Both the position numbers and the translations under genes were made by a program. DNA of 64,000 nt from Acinetobacter lwoffii (GTDB taxonomy: Bacteria > Pseudomonadota > Gammaproteobacteria > Pseudomonadales > Moraxellaceae). Of the stretch, positions 27,210-39,300 are shown piece after piece (the stretch's first letter is position 1; each line of letters starts with the position of its first letter). Below the pieces are notes generated by a model. It worked only from the letters and a program-made list of their open reading frames with translations. It was not told the DNA's origin and did not search any database. The DNA is taken from positions 124,001 through 188,000 of the forward strand of contig NZ_CP118963.1 of NCBI RefSeq assembly GCF_029024105.1, written 5' to 3'.

Positions 27210-27836
27210 TTAAATTCCCGCCAGAATTTTTTCTAATGACAGTGGGTCGGCATAATTTGAAATAGAACTCACTGGACTTTTGGATTTAGACAGTCCTGAT
27301 AATTCTCGTAGATAATTGATAGTTAAAACTTCCTGACCGAAAACTTCCTGAAGATGTGCAGCTAAGTATTGTTCATTTAGCCAATTCGAAATGACGTCTA
27401 AGCCATGAATGGAGTGGTGTAATCCGGAACACAGTAAGGCCTTTACTTCGCTTAAAGCCTGGATGGTGAATTCGTAGGAATTATTTTTTTCATAAGCTCT
27501 GAACTTAAATTCATTTTTATTCTTGTTGTAAAAATAGGCATAGATCCAACTGAAATGACTACTAAAAAAATAGTGATCAGCTTTGTCTGTTGTCAGAAGA
27601 GGGATTTCGATATTCTGTTTAAAAGTTAAATTCAAGTGATAGTTTTGCTGTTTCTGATTAAGCTGAAAAAATAGAGCAATCCAGATTTGGTAGGCATGCA
27701 TACATTTTGGATAACACATTAATTGTAAGTTTTTTGAAGATACACGATGACTTTCAATAGCTTTTTTTTTATAGACATATGCTGATGTCTCCCCATATTT
27801 ATGCCAAGTGGCTGAAAAATAAGCTATAATATTCAC
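27210..27836 (-). CDS. Unknown 208-residue protein, first gene of the recombinase operon (possibly truncated)
   Basis: No known domain is recognised. The frame begins at a GTG (27836), seven codons after an in-frame stop, and ends two bases before the next gene. Aromatic and Lys/Asn-rich composition matches its two neighbours. In GInt-type operons the first gene also encodes a large recombinase; this product is much shorter and lacks an R..HxxR..Y set. It may be a distinct accessory protein, or the IS5-like element 90 bases upstream may have removed the original 5' end. Confidence 0.6.
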   Translation of the reverse strand: MNIIAYFSATWHKYGETSAYVYKKKAIESHRVSSKNLQLMCYPKCMHAYQIWIALFFQLNQKQQNYHLNLTFKQNIEIPLLTTDKADHYFFSSHFSWIYAYFYNKNKNEFKFRAYEKNNSYEFTIQALSEVKALLCSGLHHSIHGLDVISNWLNEQYLAAHLQEVFGQEVLTINYLRELSGLSKSKSPVSSISNYADPLSLEKILAGI

Positions 27837-27928
27837 GTATTTTTTATAGGAGAGTCAAGGGTTGTGCACCCTATATTGTGTTATTAAATTGTAAATTTCA
27901 CTATATATAGTGTTTTTAATCTTTTTAG

Positions 27929-28975
27929 GGCTTTGTTGCACAAACCTATCTGTAAAGGCTTTTTCAGCGATATAATTTTCAAATGAAGAAGCCTACACAC
28001 AAAATCTACCGCACAACCAATTGGCCCGCATATAACCGAGCACTCATGAGTCGCGGAAATATTGCCATTTGGTTTGATCCTGCTACGCAATGGTATGCGC
28101 CATCAAAAGGCAAACAAGGGCGAAATCAAATCTACTCCGACGCAGCTATCCAATGCTGCTTAATGATTAAATCCTTATTCCGTCTGTCTTTACGTATGGT
28201 TACTGGCTTTGTGCAAAGTCTGATTAAACTTTGCGGATGAGCAGCCCCGAATATCAGTGATATTCTTACACCACGCTTTGTAGAGGACAAAAGCATATTG
28301 ATATTGTAATCAGCTACCAAAAAAGTAGCGATGGGCTGCATCTACTCGTAGACTCTACAGGCATGAAGTTTCTAGGTGAGGGCGAATGGAAACGCAAGAA
28401 ACATGGAGCTGAATATCGTCGCCAATGGCGTAAACTACATATTGGTATAGATGCCAAAACCCTACAAATACGCGCTATTCAGCTCACAACCAATAATGTC
28501 AGTGATTCACAGGTGCTTGGTGATTTACTTAATCAGATTCCACAAGATGAGCAGATTGACTCTGTTTATACCGATGGAGCTTATGACACCAAGCAATGCC
28601 GTCAGGTCATTGCAGATCGGCAAGCACATGCGGTGATTCCACCTAGAAAAAATGCGAAACCATGGAAAGATACAAAGAGTAGCTCGCTAGAGCGAAATGA
28701 ATTACTTCGAGCAATTAAACGTTTAGGCAGGACACTATGGAAAAAATGGTCAGGCTATCATCGGCGAAGTTTGGTTGAAACCAAGATGCATTGCATCAAA
28801 TTATTAGGCGATAAATTAATGGCAAGAAGCTTTCCTAGTCAAGTGAATGAGATCCATGCACGTGTAGCAGTCCTTAACAGATTTACGGAATTAGGTCGAC
28901 CACTTACCCAAGTTACGCCTTAAATTTGGCTCAATTAGGGGCGCTTTGCATTTCAAATCTTTGTGCAACAAAGCC
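27929..28975 (+). mobile_element. IS5-family (IS903 group, IS17-like) element, degenerate
   Basis: The left end GGCTTTGTTGCACAAA (27929-27944) and the right end TTTGTGCAACAAAGCC (28960-28975) are perfect 16-base inverted repeats enclosing 1047 bases. The 9 bases outside each end (TCTTTTTAG and GCTTCTACT) do not match, so there is no target duplication. That indicates a deletion or recombination at this site after insertion. The right end stops 4 bases before the stop codon of the L,D-transpeptidase gene, so this IS marks the right edge of the accessory island. Confidence 0.88.
27983..28923 (+). pseudogene. IS5-family transposase, frameshifted
   Basis: The N-terminal part (from MKKPTHKIYRTTNWPAYN to SLIKLCG, 27983-28240) and the C-terminal part (28363-28923 and upstream) are in different frames. 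Just before the second part the same frame encodes YTTLCRGQKHIDIVISYQ, the usual continuation of this family, but an in-frame TGA (near 28253) and a shift near 28240 interrupt the join. DDE residues are visible in LLVDSTGMKF, VYTDGAYDT and RRSLVETKMH. The element is probably immobile unless a transposase is supplied by another copy. Confidence 0.8.
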
Positions 28976-28979
28976 GCTT

Positions 28980-30050
28980 CTACTCCAAAAATCTGACAGT
29001 CATGCCTTTGCGAACAATTTTAGATAAATTATTTGCGTCCCAATTGGTCAATCGAATACACCCATGCGAAGCTGTTTTAGAAATTAAAGCGGGGTTGGGT
29101 GTCCCATGAATTCCAAAAGAAGGTCGAGATAAACCAATCCAAATATTTCCAACTGGATTATTCGGTCCGGGCGGTAAACTAAGAGGTTTAAGATTTTTGC
29201 CTTGAATAAAATTCTTAGGGTTATAGCTGTAGTGTGGATTTGGCACAATGCTCCCAATCACATGAGTGCCAGATGGTGAGGGATTATCTTCACTACCAAT
29301 GGTTGCAGGAAAAGAAGCAATCATCTTATTTTGTTGATCAAGCAAATATAATTGTTTTGAGCCTTTGTGCGCGATAATCATTTTTATATTTTTTGGCAAC
29401 GTGTTTTTCACATTTGCCACAATAATCTTTTCACCAACTTTATTAAAAGTTGCACCTGAATTTATTTTTTGTAAAAACAATTCATCCATATGAAACTTTT
29501 CACCGAGCATCTCAGTCACACGGGTGTAATACAAACCTCGCATCTTTGATTGTTCAGCATAATCTACAGGAATAGATTGAGCATAAGGCCCCTTCAAGTC
29601 TTGTGCAGTAATCGTGTATTCAATAAATGTTGGTTGGGTTGTATCTTCATTTAAAAGATGCCAAGTATTTGCGTCTAAGATTCCATCACCACTTAGACCC
29701 TTCATAATTTGAAAAGCTGAAATCGCTTTAACAGTATTTAAGCCCAATGAACCATCAATCGCCCCTGAGGATGAATAGTGGCGACTCAACAGGACTTGTA
29801 ACTTTGCGTAAACAGGAAGATAGCCTTTTTCAAGATTGTCTGACCATTCAGCTTTATTTAGATTATCTAAAGACCATGTGCTGGGTTGATTTAACAATGC
29901 CAAATTGTTCTGATCATTAGTTGAAATACTAAGTAGACTGTGCGGTTCTCGTGCGTTTGCATAAGTTGAAAAAATACAGATATTACTCAAGCAAATAATT
30001 AAGAAACGACTCAACATAGTAGCTAATCCCAAGGTAAAACGATTTATCAA
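28980..30050 (-). CDS. L,D-transpeptidase with YkuD domain and peptidoglycan-binding domain
   Basis: A 356-residue exported protein. Residues about 1-33 form a signal peptide (LATMLSRFLIICLSNICIF... ending near TYANA). A peptidoglycan-binding-like segment with SGAIDGSLGLNTVKAISAFQ lies near residues 95-115. The C-terminal YkuD domain has the signature IHGTPNPALISKTASHGCIR, with catalytic His and Cys, and LTNWDANNL after it. Such enzymes make 3-3 crosslinks in peptidoglycan or attach proteins to it in the periplasm. The IS5-like element ends 4 bases from its stop codon, so the coding region appears complete but its downstream context was replaced. It is divergent from the giant adhesin. Confidence 0.92.
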   Translation of the reverse strand: MINRFTLGLATMLSRFLIICLSNICIFSTYANAREPHSLLSISTNDQNNLALLNQPSTWSLDNLNKAEWSDNLEKGYLPVYAKLQVLLSRHYSSSGAIDGSLGLNTVKAISAFQIMKGLSGDGILDANTWHLLNEDTTQPTFIEYTITAQDLKGPYAQSIPVDYAEQSKMRGLYYTRVTEMLGEKFHMDELFLQKINSGATFNKVGEKIIVANVKNTLPKNIKMIIAHKGSKQLYLLDQQNKMIASFPATIGSEDNPSPSGTHVIGSIVPNPHYSYNPKNFIQGKNLKPLSLPPGPNNPVGNIWIGLSRPSFGIHGTPNPALISKTASHGCIRLTNWDANNLSKIVRKGMTVRFLE

Positions 30051-30266
30051 AATGACAATACCAATAGTTTAAATAAAGTTAAATAAATGCGCCTTTGTAA
30101 CAATTTTAGTTAAAAAAATGCCAACTTAAGAAGGTAAATGTATATGGACTGTAACACTAATATTGTATATTAATTAACTAAACTAGGATAATTTCGTGTC
30201 CGCGCTAAAGTAAATTTTGCCATACAAGTATAAATAATTGATATGGCTAAACTTTCAAATTGAGGT
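30051..30266. promoter_or_regulatory. Divergent promoter region, L,D-transpeptidase / giant adhesin
   Basis: About 215 AT-rich bases (very few G or C) between the two divergent genes. Original promoters of both genes should be here. Several A/T-rich -10-like hexamers occur, for example TATAAA near 30229, but none has a convincing -35 partner. The MITE separates this region from the adhesin start. Confidence 0.4.
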
Positions 30267-30379
30267 GGCTTTGTTGCACAAAGATTTCATAACTATATGA
30301 TTTTAAAAGTTTTGATTATTTTTTGATCCAAAATTAAATTTATTTAAATCAGATGCTTACATATTTATGCAACAAAGCC
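30267..30379. mobile_element. 113-bp MITE of the IS5/IS903 group with 9-bp target duplication
   Basis: The element starts GGCTTTGTTGCACAAAG and ends TTTATGCAACAAAGCC, which are the same terminal repeats as the IS5-family element at 27929. The interior is AT-rich and has no coding capacity. It is flanked on both sides by the exact 9-base duplication AATTGAGGT (30258-30266 and 30380-30388), as IS903-group transposition makes. A possible outward promoter inside is TTGATT (30312-30317) with TAAATT (30335-30340) at 17-base spacing. Confidence 0.88.
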
Positions 30380-30383
30380 AATT

Positions 30384-30388
30384 GAGGT
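30384..30388 (+). promoter_or_regulatory. Ribosome binding site of the adhesin, inside the MITE target duplication
   Basis: GAGGT, ten bases before ATG 30399, is the only Shine-Dalgarno-like sequence for the giant gene and is part of the right AATTGAGGT duplication. The insertion therefore preserved the site by duplicating it. Confidence 0.7.
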
Positions 30389-30398
30389 AAAATTATAA

Positions 30399-33300
30399 AT
30401 GAATACAACAGTAAAAGTAATCTCGGTTGACGGTGATGTTTGGCACTTTTCCAATACAAATAAAAAATTAATTCTAAAAAAAGGGGCAAAACTTCAGGCA
30501 AAGGATGTATTGCATCTTTCTGAAGAAAGCAATGTCGTATTGCAGCTTTCAAATGGTCGTGTGGTTGAAATACACGGTAAAGATTTAACGAATAATGGCG
30601 GTAATTTTAGCCTGAGTTCTTTATTGGGCGAATCAAATTCAGATATCGATAAAATTGTAAATTTTGCAAAATCATTTCAGCAAATGAATGACACTGAACA
30701 ACAAAATGATGTTGTTCGTTTGGATGATGGTCGCGTATTTAAAAAAGAAGGTAAGGACTACGTTGAAATTGCAGGGGAGTCTTTCGAGGGCGATCCTGAT
30801 GTTACCCAAGGTGGGCATCGTTTTGTTCAACTGACACGGGCAGGTGAAACATCTGTCGCTGATGGCATTAACCCTTTGATGCTGAATAGGGTGGTCGATA
30901 ATATTCCACCTTTAGGGATTGAATATCCAGCATCCTTATCAGTTATTAAGCCTTTTGAACATGGTTTGGGCGGTGGAAGTTGGATGCCATTGTCTGTATC
31001 TACACTAACAGGAAATACCCCCCCTGTTGCAGTGAATGATAGCTACACCACGCCGCACAACACTCCAGTGACACTGAGTCCACTACAAGGTGATACCGAT
31101 CCAGAAAATGACGCCTTAAGCATTACCAGCATTAACGGCGTCACCCTGACACCAGGTACAGCACAGAGCATTCCTGTAACCAATGGCGTTGTGACTGTTG
31201 CTGCTGATGGCACCATCACCTTTACTCCAAATACAGGATTTGTGGGTCAAGTTAGCTTCTCGTACACCATCAGCGATGAACATGGTGGTAGTAGCACTGC
31301 CACTGAAACGATTACGATCACCAACACTGCACCTGCTGCGGTGAATGACAACTACACCACGCCGCACAACACTCCAGTGACACTGAGTCCACTGCAAGGT
31401 GATACCGATCCAGAAAATGACGCCTTAAGCATTACCAGCATTAACGGCGTCACCCTGACACCAGGTACAGCACAGAGCATTCCTGTAACCAATGGCGTTG
31501 TGACTGTTGCTGCTGATGGCACCATCACCTTTACTCCAAATACAGGATTTGTGGGTCAAGTTAGCTTCCCGTACACCATCAGCGATGGTCATGGCGGTAC
31601 TAGTCAAGCAATTGAAACCATTACGATAACAAATACTGCACCAGAGCTGACCTCAGGTAGTGCGCGGGTCTCGGAAGAAGGCTTAGTTGGCGGACTTGCC
31701 GATAGCAATGGTGATGACCTCACCAACAGTCGAATCTTTAATGGCAGTCTAGTGGGTGCGGATGTTGACAGCGACGCGGTGTTAACCTATGCGTTTACAG
31801 GTGTTCCAAGCGAAGCGTTGACCTCCAATGGCGTGGCCGTGGTGTGGACATTGGTCAGCGCGACCGAAGTTGTGGGAACAGCCAGCGGTATTCCAGTGGT
31901 CAGTGTGATCTTAGACAGCGCAACAGGCGACTACACCGTCACCTTAAACAAAGCCGTCGATCATGCGGACATGACCCAAGAAGACATCCTTGACTTCAGC
32001 ATTCCGACCAGCGTTACCGACAACCATGGTGCAAGCGCCACTTCGACCTTGAATGTCATTGTTGAAGACGACAGCCCAGTTGCGGTTGATGACACAGCAG
32101 CGATTGCTGAGGACGACGTCAGCACTACAGGCAACGTGCTGACCAATGACACCACAGGTGGGGATGGCTATGCAGATATCGCCACAGCAGTCACCGAAGT
32201 TGCGGGAAATCCAGCGGACGTTGGACAACCCGTCAGCCTGAACCATGGCGACATCACTTTAGATAGCAATGGTGCATACAGCTACAGCTTGAACAACCTT
32301 GATCCAGCCGTGCAAGCATTGGCACTAGGTGAAACCTTAACTGAAACCATCAGCTACACCATGATTGATGCGGATGGCGACGAAAGCCAAGCCACCTTAA
32401 CCATTACCATCACGGGTACCAACGACGCCCCAACGCTATTGGCAGGTAGTGCTCGGGTCTCTGAAGAAGGCTTAGTTGACGGACTTGCTGATAGCAATGG
32501 TAATGACCTCACCAACAGTCGAATCTTTAATGGCAGTCTAGTGGGTGCGGATGTTGACAGCGACGCGGTGTTAACCTATGCGTTTACAGGTGTTCCAAGC
32601 GAAGCGTTGACCTCCAATGGCGTGGCCGTGGTGTGGACATTGGTCAGCGCGACCGAAGTTGTGGGAAGAGCCAACGGTATTCCAGTGGTCAGTGTGATCT
32701 TAGACAGCGCAACAGGCGACTACACCGTCACCTTAGACAAAGCCGTCGATCATGCGGACATTACCCAAGAAGACATCCTTGAGTTCACCATTCCGACCAG
32801 CGTTACCGACAACCATGGTGCAAGCGCCACTTCGACCTTGAATGTCATTGTTGAAGACGACAGCCCAGTTGCGGTTGATGACAGCGCAGCGATCAACGAA
32901 GATGATATTGATGTCACAGGCAACGTGCTGACCAATGACACCACAGGTGGGGATGGCTATGCAGATATCGCCACAGCAGTCACCGAAGTAGCAGGCAATC
33001 CAGCGGATGTTGGACAACCCGTCAGCCTGAACCATGGCGAAATCACTTTAGATAGCAATGGTGATTACACCTATACCTTGGACAACGGCGATACCGCAGT
33101 ACAGGCATTGGCACTAGGTGAAACCTTAACTGAAACCATCAGCTACACCATGATTGATGCGGATGGCGACGAAAGCCAAGCCACCTTAACCATTACCATC
33201 ACGGGTACCAACGACGCCCCAACGCTATTGGCAGGTAGTGCTCGGGTCTCTGAAGAAGGCTTAGTTGACGGACTTGCTGATAGCAATGGTAATGACCTCA

Positions 33301-36300
33301 CCAACAGTCGAATCTTTAATGGCAGTCTAGTGGGTGCGGATGTTGACAGCGACGCGGTGTTAACCTATGCGTTTACAGGTGTTCCAAGCGACGTATTGAC
33401 CTCCAATGGTGTTGCTGTGATTTGGACATTGGTCAGCGCGACCGAAGTTGTGGGAAGAGCCAACGGTATTCCAGTGGTCAGTGTGGTCTTAGACAGCGCA
33501 ACAGGCGACTACATCGTCACCTTAGATGGTGCGGTGGATCATGCGGATAACAGCGTAGAAGACATCCTTGAGTTCACCATTCCGACCAGCGTTACCGACA
33601 ACCATGGTGCGACAGCAGCGTCGACGCTGAATGTTATTGTTGAAGATGACGGCCCAAGCGTCAGCGTTGGCAGCACCGCTGCGACATTGACCGTGGATGA
33701 AACCGCTTACGGCGTTGATGCGACAGCCAGTTACAGCGATGCGTTCACGCATGCGTTTGGTGCAGACACTGCCGCAGTGACCAATAGCTTGGTCTACAGC
33801 TTAAGCACCACCGTCGGCAGCGACAGTGGTCTGGTTGACACCGTAACTGGTGAAAACATCTACCTGTTCCAAGACGTGAATGGCGACATCATTGGACTGG
33901 TTGGCGCAGCAGGTGTTGCTGACCCAGCGGGTGCAGAAGCGTTCCGCGTCAGTGTGGATGCGACCAATGCCGACGTGACCTTGAACCAAAGCCGCGCCAT
34001 CGTGCATGCGGACACTGCGGATCACAACGATGCCTCGGCATTGATCAGCAGCGCGATCACGTTGACAGCGACTGCGACGGATAAAGATGGCGACACGGCC
34101 AGTGCGGATCTTGATATTGAAGGCACCTTAAGCTTCTTGGATGACGGCCCAAGCGTCAGCGTTGGCAGCACCGCTGCGACATTGACCGTGGATGAAACCG
34201 CTTACGGCGTTGATGCGACAGCCAGTTACAGCGATGCGTTCACGCATGCGTTTGGTGCAGACACTGCCGCAGTGATCAATAGCTTGGTCTACAGCTTAAG
34301 CACCACCGTCGGCAGCGACAGTGGTCTGGTTGACACCGTAACTGGTGAAAACATCTACCTGTTCCAAGACGTGAATGGCGACATCATTGGACTGGTTGGC
34401 GCAGCAGGTGTTGCTGACCCAGCGGGTGCAGAAGCGTTCCGCGTCAGTGTGGATGCGACCAATGCCGACGTGACCTTGAACCAAAGCCGCGCCATCGTGC
34501 ATGCGGACACTGCGGATCACAACGATGCCTCGGCATTGATCAGCAGCGCGATCACGTTGACAGCGACTGCGACGGATAAAGATGGCGACACGGCCAGTGC
34601 GGATCTTGATATTGAAGGCACCTTAAGCTTCTTGGATGACGGCCCAAGCGTCAGCGTTGGCAGCACCGCTGCGACATTGACCGTGGATGAAACCGCTTAC
34701 GGCGTTGATGCGACAGCCAGTTACAGCGATGCGTTCACGCATGCGTTTGGTGCAGACACTGCCGCAGTGACCAATAGCTTGGTCTACAGCTTAAGCACCA
34801 CCGTCGGCAGCGACAGTGGTCTGGTTGACACCGTAACTGGTGAAAACATCTACCTGTTCCAAGACGTGAATGGCGACATCATTGGACTGGTTGGCGCAGC
34901 AGGTGTTGCTGACCCAGCGGGTGCAGAAGCGTTCCGCGTCAGTGTGGATGCGACCAATGCCGACGTGACCTTGAACCAAAGCCGCGCCATCGTGCATGCG
35001 GACACTGCGGATCACAACGATGCCTCGGCATTGATCAGCAGCGCGATCACGTTGACAGCGACTGCGACGGATAAAGATGGCGACACGGCCAGTGCGGATC
35101 TTGATATTGAAGGCACCTTAAGCTTCTTGGATGACGGCCCAAGCGTCAGCGTTGGCAGCACCGCTGCGACATTGACCGTGGATGAAACCGCTTACGGCGT
35201 TGATGCGACAGCCAGTTACAGCGATGCGTTCACGCATGCGTTTGGTGCAGACACTGCCGCAGTGACCAATAGCTTGGTCTACAGCTTAAGCACCACCGTC
35301 GGCAGCGACAGTGGTCTGGTTGACACCGTAACTGGTGAAAACATCTACCTGTTCCAAGACGTGAATGGCGACATCATTGGACTGGTTGGCGCAGCAGGTG
35401 TTGCTGACCCAGCGGGTGCAGAAGCGTTCCGCGTCAGTGTGGATGCGACCAATGCCGACGTGACCTTGAACCAAAGCCGCGCCATCGTGCATGCGGACAC
35501 TGCGGATCACAACGATGCCTCGGCATTGATCAGCAGCGCGATCACGTTGACAGCGACTGCGACGGATAAAGATGGCGACACGGCCAGTGCGGATCTTGAT
35601 ATTGAAGACACCTTAAGCTTCTTGGATGACGGCCCAAGCGTCAGCGTTGGCAGCACCGCTGCGACATTGACCGTGGATGAAACCGCTTACGGCGTTGATG
35701 CGACAGCCAGTTACAGCGATGCGTTCACGCATGCGTTTGGTGCAGACACTGCCGCAGTGACCAATAGCTTGGTCTACAGCTTAAGCACCACCGTCGGCAG
35801 CGACAGTGGTCTGGTTGACACCGTAACTGGTGAAAACATCTACCTGTTCCAAGACGTGAATGGCGACATCATTGGACTGGTTGGCGCAGCAGGTGTTGCT
35901 GACCCAGCGGGTGCAGAAGCGTTCCGCGTCAGTGTGGATGCGACCAATGCCGACGTGACCTTGAACCAAAGCCGCGCCATCGTGCATGCGGACACTGCGG
36001 ATCACAACGATGCCTCGGCATTGATCAGCAGCGCGATCACGTTGACAGCGACTGCGACGGATAAAGATGGCGACACGGCCAGTGCGGATCTTGATATTGA
36101 AGGCACCTTAAGCTTCTTGGATGACGGCCCAAGCGTCAGCGTTGGCAGCACCGCTGCGACATTGACCGTGGATGAAACCGCTTACGGCGTTGATGCGACA
36201 GCCAGTTACAGCGATGCGTTCACGCATGCGTTTGGTGCAGACACTGCCGCAGTGACCAATAGCTTGGTCTACAGCTTAAGCACCACCGTCGGCAGCGACA

Positions 36301-39300
36301 GTGGTCTGGTTGACACCGTAACTGGTGAAAACATCTACCTGTTCCAAGACGTGAATGGCGACATCATTGGACTGGTTGGCGCAGCAGGTGTTGCTGACCC
36401 AGCGGGTGCAGAAGCGTTCCGCGTCAGTGTGGATGCGACCAATGCCGACGTGACCTTGAACCAAAGCCGCGCCATCGTGCATGCGGACACTGCGGATCAC
36501 AACGATGCCTCGGCATTGATCAGCAGCGCGATCACGTTGACAGCGACTGCGACGGATAAAGATGGCGACACGGCCAGTGCGGATCTTGATATTGAAGGCA
36601 CCTTAAGCTTCTTGGATGACGGCCCAAGCGTCAGCGTTGGCAGCACCGCTGCGACATTGACCGTGGATGAAACCGCTTACGGCGTTGATGCGACAGCCAG
36701 TTACAGCGATGCGTTCACGCATGCGTTTGGTGCAGACACTGCCGCAGTGACCAATAGCTTGGTCTACAGCTTAAGCACCACCGTCGGCAGCGACAGTGGT
36801 CTGGTTGACACCGTAACTGGTGAAAACATCTACCTGTTCCAAGACGTGAATGGCGACATCATTGGACTGGTTGGCGCAGCAGGTGTTGCTGACCCAGCGG
36901 GTGCAGAAGCGTTCCGCGTCAGTGTGGATGCGACCAATGCCGACGTGACCTTGAACCAAAGCCGCGCCATCGTGCATGCGGACACTGCGGATCACAACGA
37001 TGCCTCGGCATTGATCAGCAGCGCGATCACGTTGACAGCGACTGCGACGGATAAAGATGGCGACACGGCCAGTGCGGATCTTGATATTGAAGACACCTTA
37101 AGCTTCTTGGATGACGGCCCAAGCGTCAGCGTTGGCAGCACCGCTGCGACATTGACCGTGGATGAAACCGCTTACGGCGTTGATGCGACAGCCAGTTACA
37201 GCGATGCGTTCACGCATGCGTTTGGTGCAGACACTGCCGCAGTGACCAATAGCTTGGTCTACAGCTTAAGCACCACCGTCGGCAGCGACAGTGGTCTGGT
37301 TGACACCGTAACTGGTGAAAACATCTACCTGTTCCAAGACGTGAATGGCGACATCATTGGACTGGTTGGCGCAGCAGGTGTTGCTGACCCAGCGGGTGCA
37401 GAAGCGTTCCGCGTCAGTGTGGATGCGACCAATGCCGACGTGACCTTGAACCAAAGCCGCGCCATCGTGCATGCGGACACTGCGGATCACAACGATGCCT
37501 CGGCATTGATCAGCAGCGCGATCACGTTGACAGCGACTGCGACGGATAAAGATGGCGACACGGCCAGTGCGGATCTTGATATTGAAGGCACCTTAAGCTT
37601 CTTGGATGACGGCCCAAGCGTCAGCGTTGGCAGCACCGCTGCGACATTGACCGTGGATGAAACCGCTTACGGCGTTGATGCGACAGCCAGTTACAGCGAT
37701 GCGTTCACGCATGCGTTTGGTGCAGACACTGCCGCAGTGACCAATAGCTTGGTCTACAGCTTAAGCACCACCGTCGGCAGCGACAGTGGTCTGGTTGACA
37801 CCGTAACTGGTGAAAACATCTACCTGTTCCAAGACGTGAATGGCGACATCATTGGACTGGTTGGCGCAGCAGGTGTTGCTGACCCAGCGGGTGCAGAAGC
37901 GTTCCGCGTCAGTGTGGATGCGACCAATGCCGACGTGACCTTGAACCAAAGCCGCGCCATCGTGCATGCGGACACTGCGGATCACAACGATGCCTCGGCA
38001 TTGATCAGCAGCGCGATCACGTTGACAGCGACTGCGACGGATAAAGATGGCGACACGGCCAGTGCGGATCTTGATATTGAAGGCACCTTAAGCTTCTTGG
38101 ATGACGGCCCAAGCGTCAGCGTTGGCAGCACCGCTGCGACATTGACCGTGGATGAAACCGCTTACGGCGTTGATGCGACAGCCAGTTACAGCGATGCGTT
38201 CACGCATGCGTTTGGTGCAGACACTGCCGCAGTGACCAATAGCTTGGTCTACAGCTTAAGCACCACCGTCGGCAGCGACAGTGGTCTGGTTGACACCGTA
38301 ACTGGTGAAAACATCTACCTGTTCCAAGACGTGAATGGCGACATCATTGGACTGGTTGGCGCAGCAGGTGTTGCTGACCCAGCGGGTGCAGAAGCGTTCC
38401 GCGTCAGTGTGGATGCGACCAATGCCGACGTGACCTTGAACCAAAGCCGCGCCATCGTGCATGCGGACACTGCGGATCACAACGATGCCTCGGCATTGAT
38501 CAGCAGCGCGATCACGTTGACAGCGACTGCGACGGATAAAGATGGCGACACGGCCAGTGCGGATCTTGATATTGAAGGCACCTTAAGCTTCTTGGATGAC
38601 GGCCCAAGCGTCAGCGTTGGCAGCACCGCTGCGACATTGACCGTGGATGAAACCGCTTACGGCGTTGATGCGACAGCCAGTTACAGCGATGCGTTCACGC
38701 ATGCGTTTGGTGCAGACACTGCCGCAGTGACCAATAGCTTGGTCTACAGCTTAAGCACCACCGTCGGCAGCGACAGTGGTCTGGTTGACACCGTAACTGG
38801 TGAAAACATCTACCTGTTCCAAGACGTGAATGGCGACATCATTGGACTGGTTGGCGCAGCAGGTGTTGCTGACCCAGCGGGTGCAGAAGCGTTCCGCGTC
38901 AGTGTGGATGCGACCAATGCCGACGTGACCTTGAACCAAAGCCGCGCCATCGTGCATGCGGACACTGCGGATCACAACGATGCCTCGGCATTGATCAGCA
39001 GCGCGATCACGTTGACAGCGACTGCGACGGATAAAGATGGCGACACGGCCAGTGCGGATCTTGATATTGAAGACACCTTAAGCTTCTTGGATGACGGCCC
39101 AAGCGTCAGCGTTGGCAGCACCGCTGCGACATTGACCGTGGATGAAACCGCTTACGGCGTTGATGCGACAGCCAGTTACAGCGATGCGTTCACGCATGCG
39201 TTTGGTGCAGACACTGCCGCAGTGACCAATAGCTTGGTCTACAGCTTAAGCACCACCGTCGGCAGCGACAGTGGTCTGGTTGACACCGTAACTGGTGAAA

